Part shown: in pieces, positions 21,568-33,100 of the stretch
How positions within the stretch are numbered: position 1 is the stretch's first letter
How the letters are laid out: each line of letters opens with the position of its first letter
DNA from: Channallabes apus
Taxonomy: Eukaryota > Chordata > Actinopteri > Siluriformes > Clariidae
Assembly: GCA_030522415.1 (NCBI GenBank)
Contig: CM060126.1
Location: forward strand, 1,572,333 to 1,636,332
Direction: 5' to 3'
DNA: 64,000 nt
The notes under the pieces: generated by a model
What the model saw: the letters and a program-made list of their open reading frames with translations, nothing else
Told to the model about the DNA's origin: nothing
Database searches by the model: none
Made by a program: the position numbers and the translations under genes

Positions 21568-24500
21568 GTAACAGCCTTCTGTACCCTCACACTTACACCC
21601 GCACACCTACACCTTCAATTCTACACCCGCACACCTACACCTTCAATTCTACACCCGCACACCTACACCTTCAATTCTACACCCGCACACCTACACCTTC
21701 AATTCTACACCCTCACACCTACACCTTCAATTCTACACCCGCACACCTACACCCACACACCTACACCCTCGCATTCATACAGTCAAATCTACAACTTGCA
21801 TATGTACCATCGCATTTATATTATATATATTATATTATATTACATTTTATATATATATATAGCACTTTTAACAGCGGTCATTGTTACAAAGCAGTTTAAC
21901 AGAATTGTTTTAAAATATGGAAATAAACTTAAAATTAATAAGTATAAATTATAATTTATAATTAACACCCTCACATATACACCTTTGCATCAAAGACATC
22001 TAATGCTGACTATTTAAAAAAAAAGCACTTTTAAAAAACTATATAATTTTTTTGCACAGTGTGGGCCGCATCCCCCTGGTGGGCTGTGAAAGTACTGCAG
22101 GCGGGCTGTCAGAGCAATAAAGCAGTACAAATTATCATGTTCAATTTTGAAATTCAATTAAAAGCTATAAAATATTTACCTTTTTTTGTACTTCATTCGT
22201 TAACGTATCATTTTGTTTTCTTACACAGTATAGCAGACAGAACGTTCACTAATTAATTTTCAGATGTGGTTTTAATGCAGGTTTTTTCTCTTCTCTGTCT
22301 GGTGCAACAAATCGCTGCATGATTTCGAGCGGTCAGTGTAACACCCTGTGTAAATATTGATCTCTCTGACTGTACTCTGATAACGTGCACACTGCACAGT
22401 GGGCGAACTTCATTATAATACTCCTTTTCAAGTAACAGATCAGCTGTTTGTAATTAAATAAATTAAATGAATAAAATGAAGTGCTCTGCACATTAGCTTT
22501 CATGTTTTATGTACTCATTCAGCGTTCATTTATAAACAGAACAGCACTTACAGCAAACACAAAGCACTCACTCTCACTCACTCACTCGTCTTCTATACCG
22601 CTTTATTCAGGGTCGTGGGGGTGGAGCCTATCCCAGGAGGCTTAGGGCATGAGGCGGGGTACACCCGGGACAGGGTGCCAATCCATCGCAGGGCACTCAC
22701 ACACACACACACACACCAGGCAATTTGGGAACACCAATTGGCCTAATCTGGACTGTGGGAGGAAACCGGAGTACCCGGAGGAAACCCACCAAACATGGGG
22801 AGAACATGCAAACTCTATGCACACAGAGACAGGAATCGAGCCTGACCGGGAATCGAACCTGGACCCTGGAGGTGCAAGGCGACAGTCAAACACAAAGCAT
22901 TTAACTTTGAATTTAAATAAATGTAATTAAATAATCAACCTTCCAAATGTGATCTTCCTTCATTCTCTCATTATTCTGATTAACTCTGGTTATTAATCAG
23001 CAGGATGTCATGTTCTTCTCTTTGTAGCTGCGTGGCCTCTATACAGTGATGGAGAGCAGGTGGGCGGGGCCTCTCCTCCATTAGTGGGTGTGTCTGAAGA
23101 CCAGGGAGGCGGTCCTGTAAACCCTGTGACACACCACACAAAGGTTTATTTCATGGATTTGAAGATTCTAGTTGTTATACTGTTTATTATATATAAAAGT
23201 CATTAATGGCATAATAATTGTAGCATAACAGGTAGGATATTTTAACATTAAAATATGAATAACAAAATAATAAACCTAAGCCAAATAATTTAAGGGAAAT
23301 TTTTCAGATAATCATAACACTGATTTGCACTGAAATTTTTTTTTCATATATATCATACAAGTTGTTATTATTATTATTATTGTTATTATTATTGTTATTA
23401 TTGTGTTTGTGGGTCACTGAGTCTGTGTTTGTTTTTGCAATGTTAATAGCTTTTATTACATTACTGCACACATCTAACTAGAGCTACTGTTGTTCCCAGG
23501 ATAAGCCGTGGTCATGTGACAGCTCTGCTTCCTCCTCCGCGGAGAGTGATGATGATGATTTGAGGGCGAGAAAAAAAAAGAAGAAGAAACTAAGAAAAAA
23601 GAAGAGCAAAGTAATTTAGTCAATTTCATATTCCATCCTATTTCCATCTATTGTACTGCAACAAGATAGAAAAAAATAATAACTAAATTACAACTTTACT
23701 GTTAAAAAATTTCTAAGACTGGAGATTCCTTCCTTACATGCTACATAAACATCTCAACGTTTCAACAGTCACACGACGTTTATTTTTTACAATCGCAATT
23801 ACAATAGTAATGTACAATAGTAACAACTTGTATAATCAAACTGTTACTAAAAAACAATGATGAATTATAACAAGAGCACTAATTAAAACCTGCTGTCAGA
23901 AAACTAACCAACCAATCAGAATCCAGAACTTGACATTGCTGTTATATACAGTAACTTGTACAATGTTGGTTTGGAAACATAAAATAATTTCTTCTCCGGA
24001 ACTTTCTATAGAGATCGAGCTCTTCGTCATCATCATCCTCCAGTTCCTCCTCTGACAGTGACAGCAGTGACGTGAGTGAATAATATAACTTAAAAAGAAA
24101 ACTTTGCATTCGTGACATTTTTTAAGTGAATTGTACCAAAATATGTGGCTACTAACAGACCTGCTAATTCAGCTAGCATGCGTTCTATTGTATGACGCAC
24201 TGTGACTAGCAAGAGCACATGATTAGCTATTGTGCTGTTATATTATTTTACATCATGCTAGCTATGCTAATGATTGTTTTTTTTTATATCAAATTACACA
24301 TTTTAAAACATCTCACTGCATTATTAGCTTTTCTGAAATGCTAGCACCATAATACATTCTAGCAAATATCAGCAAGCATGATAGGAACTAAATTGTAAGT
24401 AAAAAAAAACTTATAATTTACAGTAGCTTGTGTGCAGAAGCTAACTTTTTTTTTCAGCTAGCTTCTACACACATGCTAACTTATACGTTTGTTGCTGCTT

Positions 24501-25951
24501 TTAGATGTTTTTCATAATCTACTGTACATAAACCTCTCCAGATATGTGTGAAATGGGGCTTATATTGTTAGTAACATAGATAAATTTAGTATGAGTTGTT
24601 TTGTAGCTACTGTAGGTTTTTGTTCTAGCTAGCGTATCCTCAGGATTAGCTTTTGTAAAGTCACTTTAGTTAAAGTTAGATTTTCTAAAGTTACTTTGAA
24701 GTTTATTAGGAAATGTTTTACAAAGAGACAAATTTATCCACAGGATGAGAAGAAAAAGAAGAAAAAGAGGAGGAGCCAAAGGAAACAGAATGCTGTGATC
24801 ACAGCGATACCCGAGTCAGGTGGGAGAAATCCGCTGCACTTGGAATTTGTTGTTAAATTCTGTAGGATGTTATGTCCTGAATTTATTTATTTTCAACCTT
24901 TCATTAGCAAACGTTTCATTAATATTTATGAGTGATTGTAAATTACATCAGAGCGCCATCGAATTCTGGATCCTGATTGGTTGAAGGGTGTCGACATGGA
25001 ATTGGAACTTTTTTTTAAGATAAGGAAACATTTATTTAACATTAACGTTCTCTGGAGTTTGCAACAGCTGTTGCTTAGCTAATGATTAGCCATTGTGCTA
25101 TGCATATGATTAGTTTATTATTTAAAGTTAAAAAAAACACACACACAATTTAAACCTTAAACAGATATGAAGTGACTAACAGGGTTTCTGTCAGAAGTGA
25201 TGAAAATGGTAGTCATGTAGTTATGGATAAACACGAGTTTTTAAAATGTGGGGGAAAAAAACAACATTATAGCATCATAACTAAGAACAACAACAACAAC
25301 AACATTTTGTATTTCCAGATACGTCCAGAACAGTGTGAGGGTTTCACTTTGTGTGTTTTTTGTCTTATTAATTTCAATAGTGAGAAAAAAGAGAGAGCAG
25401 TGTGGAAGAAGTGACTGTTTATAGCTGCTATAATATAAGCGAGAACACAAACTAGCTTGTTTCCCAAAGATTAAATGGAGCTAGAGATGTATACAAAGTA
25501 TATCAAAAAGAAAAAATTATTTAGGAGGAAAAAATGTCATCTGTGGCTCACTGAAAAAAATATTGCATAAGAGGAATTAGGCACTTCAGGACATTTTTGG
25601 AAAACACATCAAGGTTGGCGTGGCAGCAGTAACTCCGCCTCATGACACCGCCCTGTGGTTGAATATGTTATTGCACCCACACAAGACCGAGTGACTCACG
25701 TTTCCTTTTCTCTTCACCTTACTGTAGCTTGACTCAAGTATGTTTGCACTAGTTGTAGCTTCTCCTCATCAGCCATATAAAACGCTCCACCCTTTTAATC
25801 TTATCTTCAGATACAAATACATCGCCCTTTATGTACACACACACACACACACACACACTGTTAGTTAACTCTCAGCAGAGTGAGTGAATTGGTGTTCATG
25901 TGCATTATTATTCATATACAACACCTTCTTTATGTCCATATAGGGTACAGA

Positions 25952-26005
<54 letters not shown>

Positions 26006-26087
26006 CTACATTTACACTAGTCGACTATTCTGTACATTAAAACAAAGATAGTATCTGGACCAGTAAGTGTGCAATGGATTTTGTATT

Positions 26088-26164
<77 letters not shown>

Positions 26165-26345
26165 ATTATATTATTTCAAAAAAGGAAATATTTACTTGCT
26201 GAACATAGAATTAATTGTAATTTTTTTACACAACAATGTAATGGTGTAGAACTGCTGTTGAATTTCCTGTGGAATGAGAGGAATAAAATCTGCTTGTTAT
26301 CAATTAGTTTTATATAACAGCATAAAACACAGTTTCATGTTGTGT

Positions 26346-26389
<44 letters not shown>

Positions 26390-27127
26390 AGCAGGTCTTG
26401 TGTTGGAAATTGTGTTAACGCCGCTGAAAGAGCTAAACGACGAGGGAGAGATGAAGAAAGCAAAAAAAGACAGCACTAGAGTAAGCACGAGTGTGTGTGT
26501 GTGTGTGTATGTGTGTGTGTGTGTGTGTGTGCGTGTGTACGAGTATATTCCGTATTCATATGTATAATATCAATTTATTCTGCATACACATCGTAAACTA
26601 TAATTAATTAACTATAAATAAATAAATATATACATAGATAGATAAATAAATAAACAAGTAAATAATAAATTATTATTATATTAAGTCTGTACTGTTTTGT
26701 TGATATTTTTATGTATTTCATTGTACAATATTAATCAATTAATTTCTTATCTAACAATGATGTTTATTTATTTATTTGTTCATGTGTTATGTAGAAGAAG
26801 AAGAAAAAGAAGAAAGACAAGAAGAAGAGAAAGCAGAAGAAAAAGAAGAAGAGAAAGAAGAACAAAAAGAAGAAAAAGAAAAAGAAGGTAAAAAGCATGC
26901 AAAAAATAACATCCGTTTACTGGAATTGTCGTTTTAAAATATACTGTATATTTTTCTATTTTCTGTTTTTTTTTTTGTTTGTTTTTTTTAAGGACTCCAG
27001 CTCGTCTTCCTCCTCAGACAGCTCGACATCTGATAGTGAAGATCAGGACAAGAAGAAGAAAAAGAAGAAGAAGAAGAAGAAGAAGAAGAAGAAAAAGAAG
27101 ATGAAGAAGGTACAGAGCTAATAGAAT

Positions 27128-27193
<66 letters not shown>

Positions 27194-30100
27194 TTTAGAT
27201 TCTTTTTGTTCCTGTTTGATTCAGGACTCATCGTCTGACAGCTCCAGCGATGATGAAAAGAAGAAGAAAAAAAAGAAGAAAGACAAGAAAAGAAAGAAGA
27301 AGAAAAAGAAGATGAGAAAAAAGAAAATAGTGAGGAGAAATTTCTAATGTCCTCGTAAAATGTAATAGATTAATAGATACAGTTTCTGTCTTCTTCTACT
27401 TATTCTTATTCTTATTCTTATTGATTTAGTATTATTATTATTATTATTATTTAGTATTCAAGCTCAAGCAGCAGTTCTTCTTCAAGCGAGAGTGAGGATG
27501 AGAAATCAGGCCAGAAACTAAAGAAGGTAGGACAAGTTTAAATATATATATATATATATAATAAAATATTCATTTTTTTTTTATTAACAAAAATAAAATT
27601 AGAATGAGTTTAAAATGATACTGCAACAATATTAATTCAGTAAGTATAGAACAACATATAAAATGTAATAATTTTTCCATTTTAAGCGTCTGCTTCATTT
27701 TTAGCTTCGTCTTATTAAAAGATCAGTCGAGTTGTAGAAACACCACAAGCATGATCAGTGGAAACAGGAAGCACCTGAGCTCAAGTTGAGTCTCATGGCA
27801 AAGGGTGTAAATACTTATGTACATGTGATTTTTGTTGTTGTTGTTGTTGTTTTGTTTAATACATTTGCAAATATTTCAAACAAACTTCTTTCACATTGTC
27901 ATTATGGAGTATTGGATGTAGACTGTTGAGGAAAATAATGAATTTAATTAATTAAGACTGTAACATACAGTACAGTAACACGATGTGGGAAAAGTGAAGC
28001 GCTGTGAATACTTTCCTGATGCTCTGAATAATAAGAAGCTAGAAGTTAGGAAAAAAAATTTTTTATGGTATTTGGAACATTGAAAAAGGTGAACAAATAT
28101 ATTATTTAAATATCTAAATTAAAGAAATTAAAGAAATTCAATTTATATTTAATATAACATTAAAAGTAAACTCTCCCCTTACTATAACCAGTATATGATT
28201 GTCTGATCATTTAATCTTTGTTTGTTTATTTTTTTTATAAAAAGCTAATTAGCTAATGTTTGCTATCGGCTCGTCTCTGAAATCATTTTAGTAATTCTTT
28301 GGACTTTGTTGTTAGCAGGAAACAGGAAAATGCTCACCATGGGGCGATGCTGCTGCTGAGGGAAATGAGGTTTGAGCTCTTAGTTTTATTTATAATTTTA
28401 ATTCATTCTTTATATCGCTAAACTCTGACTACATTAAGATTTTGATACAGATTTTTTTTTTAAACATTCTAAATATAAGGTATAAATTTCCCCCAGTTTC
28501 CCAGGAGCACTCTGTAGACCTGATTGTTCAATTCAATTCAATTCAATTCAATTTTATTTATATAGCGCTTTTAACAATGGTCATTGTCTCAAAGCAGCTT
28601 CACAAAAATTAAAGAAATTAAAAAAATAAAAAAAAAAACTATATATAGAATAATTATATATAAAATAATAAATAAATATATAAAATTATAATAGAAAATA
28701 GATAAATAAAAACAAATAATAATAATAATTGTAGAAAAGAAAATAATTGGAAGTGTGGATGTGTGAGAAAAATGTGCGGATAATAATGAGACGAATGAAT
28801 GAAATTTCTCTGATGAGCAAGCCAAGGGTGACGGCGACGTCACTCGTCGAGTGACGACGATTGTCACTCGTTCGTTACCATGGCTACTTCCCTTAGTTTT
28901 TTCTCTCTTCCTCTTTTTGTGTTTTTTATTTTAACATCTCTGTTTTTTTATTCTGTCACTATTTTGTCTTCACTTTTCTTCTTGTATTCTGTTTTTGGCT
29001 TCACACACTTTGCCCTCGACTTGTTCCCGGTACCCCGTCCCTCCTGTGCATGATGTTCTCTCAGTAATTATTCTGTTTCAGTTCCGGTCCCATCAGATCA
29101 GAAAATATTTTACTGCATGTTTTTAAAACTTATGATTGTAATTTAATACTTCTTTATTTATTTCTGTTCATTTGTCGTTTATAAAATCCAGCTTCTATCA
29201 GCTGAGCTCCTTAACCATTATTAACCATGTGACAAAACTTTGAATAAAAACTTTAGCATGTCTTTCCAGATTAAAGCTTTTTATATAAAATAAATTATAA
29301 AAGTTGAGCTTTTAATACTTTTACATCAAATGTCAAGCCTAAAGTAGAATCTTTCCGTCTCTTTTTTGCTAAACGAGTTTAATCCTCTGGTTGAAGTTGA
29401 CGTGTTTCTGCGCCGCGTTTTATTTCTGTACGTTCGTTATTAAAACCAGTTTGGACTTTACAGAACAGCCGTCACTTTACAGGTCAGAGTTTTGTTCCTC
29501 AGTTTCTAAGATGAAAATGGTGTTGAAGACTCATGAGTCATGTGATCTCTCTCTCTCTCTCTCTCTCTCAGGGGTTATTACAGGGCGAGCTGGAGGGACG
29601 TTCAGGCGTGATGGCTGATGATTGGTCAGCGCCTCCAACAGGTTTGTTTCAAACTGACACACATGTCCTTTCCGCTCTTTTTATTAATCAGTCCATTCTG
29701 TTGCATCACTCCATTCCTTCTATTAAATCTTTCTTTTTTCTCCACTTTTCACCTGAGGTGCGTTTATTTTTACACAATTTTAGCTACAAGGCTAAGGCTC
29801 GGAAGTTAGGATTAGCTTCATTTAGTATTGCTTTAATTTTCTCCTGCCATCACTTTCTTTTTTACACTGTTCTTCTTTGTTTGGTTCTCTTTTCTTTCTT
29901 AATTAATTCATTCATTCATTTAACCACTGTATTTTTATTTAATTTTTTACATTTTTTCAAAATTCGCTTTTTATCAGATCCAATTTACTCATCTAATCCT
30001 TCCCTACATTTTTTACTTCTTACATTAATTAATTTCTTTTTTTTTCTTTCTTACATCTTTATATATTTATCTTTCTTTCACTTTTCTTTTTCCTTTCTGT

Positions 30101-33100
30101 CTTTCCCATTTATGTACATATTAGTTTATTGCCATCATAACTTTCTCCATTTCCTCTTTTTTCTTTCCTTATATTTTTTTCCCATTTATTATTTGTTTTA
30201 TATTATTTCCTGTTTTCCCTTCTAATTTTCTTGCAATTCTTTCTTTAGAAAGAAAAGTAGAAACAAGGTTTATTTACTATCATACAGTATATCACACTCT
30301 ATAAACACTTCTAACTGTAGCTAATTCTACCTTCTGATTGATTTCCCAGCATTCCCTGCGATCTGTGAGGCTGAGAGGACTGATGGGAGATGTGACGATG
30401 GTAAAAGAAGAGAAGAGGAAATGAAAGGGAAGCTAAGGAAAAAGAAAAAGGTCTAGTTAATTAGCAATTCATTAAAAAAAAGATCTTACATTTTTCTCGC
30501 GCTATTAGGTTCTCTGCTTTAATTAAAAACACAGCTAGCATGCTAACTGATGCTAATTCTCACAATGCAAATACTGCAGTTAGCTGTCAGTTAGCAAGAT
30601 CGTCGTGTTAGCTAGCTAGAAATTAAACAAAATAAAGAGATTTAATTAAGTCTGTGAATAAAGTGACTCCTTTATTGTCTTTACCTTTTTAATCTAACCC
30701 AGTATCTTTCCATTAGGATTCTGCTTCATTGTCAGGATCGACCTCCTCCTGCTCAGAGAGTTCCTCCTCAGACAGCGAGGACGACAAGAAGAAGAAAAAG
30801 AAGAAGAAGAAGAAGGTGCACTGTTTATCATAAACATAATAAATCATCTAAAGGATTGGACATAACCTCGTGCTCTTTCCGTCATTTTCAGGTCTCGAGC
30901 TCATCTTCATCTGATTCCTCATCCTCATCGGACGATGATAAGAAGAAAAAGAAGAAGAAAAAGAAGAAGAAAAAGAAGAAGAAGAAGGTGCACTGTTTAT
31001 CATAAACGTAATAAATTATCTAAAAGATTGGACATAACCTCGTCCTCTTTCTGTCATTTTCAGGTCTCGAGCTCATCTTCATCTGATTCCTCATCGGATG
31101 ATGATAAGAAGAAAAAGAAGAAGAAAAAGAAGAAGAAAAAGAAAAAGAAGAAGAAGAAAAAGAAGGTTAAGAAGTATTATAAATATTTAAATAAATATTT
31201 AAATAAATGAATAAATAACAGAAGATGCAGCAGAACTCAACGGAAACACTGAAACACGCGTGTGTATATATGATGCTAATACTGGATCAGATGAATGAAA
31301 TGTTAATGCTATAGGCTGAAGTCAATGAACTTATATTACATCAGTAACGTTAACGTTTGGTTTGTAAAATTCTAATGCTGACTCAGTTATGTGTAGCACA
31401 AGAAAGAGCATACTGTATGTATCTTAATCAACTAATTGCCAATTAAAATACGTAAATGAACAAAATATTTAAATAAAAATAATAAAATGTAGTTAAATAA
31501 ATAAATAAATAAATAAATCATAAACAAACAATAAATAAAAGTATGTATTCATATAGGCAACATGCTAATTTATGCAACTTTAGAATTTGTATAACATTAT
31601 TAATCATGATATTTAATACAGTATTTACAAGAAAATAGATTAAAATTTCTGCATTTATACATCGATTTCCCTTGCTCAGGACTCGAGCTCATCCTCATCG
31701 GACACTTCCTCCTCAGACAGTGAGGATGAAAAGAGAAAGAAGAAGAAAAAGAAAAGAAAGAAGAAGAACAAGAAGAAAATTGTGAGTTCCGTCCTCACGC
31801 TACGAAAAAAAACTTTATCATTTCACGGCCTTCTTATTTTTATTGATTAAAATCAATAAACTGTGCGTTTTAACCATTTATACAGTGTGTTGTTTAGTGT
31901 TTATAATGTTGTGTTACAGGCAAGCAGCTCTTCATCTGACAGTGAGGAGGAACTGAATAAGATGAAGAGAAAGAAAAGTGGAAAGAAGAAAAAGAAGAAG
32001 AAGGTGATTCCGGAATTCAGCTTTAATTTTATACAAACAAACCAAAAAACACAAATAAATATTTGTATTTATAGATTTATATAAATATTATATATTTAAT
32101 ATTTATTATTTTAAAAAAATATTTGATTATTATTTCATTACATTTTTATTATTATATTGTTATAGTTATATTATTTATATTTTGTATTATTTGTATTTCT
32201 ATTTATATAAATTTTTCTCTTTGTTTTTACAATTTTTTTTATTAATATTTTCTACTCATCTTGTTGGTGAATTATTTTACTTTCTGGGGCAGTTTTTTTT
32301 TTTTTTCATCAAATCATGAAAAAAATTTATGCAACTTTTTAAAAACCCAATTTCAGAATAATAAGTTTGATAATTTTTGTCACCTTGTTTCCATCACGTA
32401 TATTGGCCTTTATTGGTCCAGCCCCCTCCCATATATGTGTTGCCATGGCAACCGGTTCCAGCCATTGACTGAACTTTCTGACATGTTTTGATGTCTGTTC
32501 TGCATCAGGGCTCCAGTTCTCCTTCGCCTTGTATCAATGATGAAAAGAAGAAAGATGACTTAAAGGTGAAGAAATAAATTACACTAATATTAAAGGAAAT
32601 ACATTTCTTTATTTTTAACACATTAAAGTGTGTTGGTGACTATATTTTTTAATCAGGTAAAAATAATTTTTTGTTCTTGTTTGTGCGTCCTATTCATCTA
32701 GCTAGCTAAATGTTTTGAAACAAGTGGTAATTAGCATGTTACCAACTAGCCTCAATAGCTAAAATAATATTTATAAGTTACAATGAATTTGACAAATTAG
32801 CTATAAAATAAAAACAAGCACTTTAAACTAATAGTTGATTGGATTCATTAAAAAGAGTCTTTTATTGAATCGCCTCATTTTGATTCTGACTGCGCAGGAG
32901 GAAGTGAAGGAGGAACCTCAGGATGGAGGACGAGAGGACAGAGAGCGATACGACATTTTCCCAGATGATCCCACAGCTGGATTCCCCACAGAGGGGGCGG
33001 AGTCTCAGGGGGAGGGGTCCAGGGTCACTTGGGGAGTCGGGGCTTTAAGCTACAGATTTCACCAGGATCCTGAGAGGAACGGCAACGAGTCTGAGTTTTC

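Larger units (their letters stand above)
30816..31165 (+). repeat. 172-bp tandem duplication creating exons 15 and 16
   Basis: The unit (end of a Lys tract, 76-bp intron beginning GTGCACTGTTTATCATAAAC, and the next exon starting GTCTCGAGCTC) occurs twice with an offset of 172 bp. Exon starts are at 30892 and 31064. The intron copies differ by only a few bases. Confidence 0.9.

Noticed and set aside
21588..21772. CRISPR-like array
   Set aside because: 28-bp units are directly adjacent with no unique spacers; it is a minisatellite in an intron of a eukaryotic gene.
29533..30225. 230-residue open frame rich in Phe and Leu
   Set aside because: It runs from gene 1 exon 12 into T-rich intron sequence. 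The composition is what any TTT/CTT-rich DNA gives, and a good donor ends the exon at 29641.
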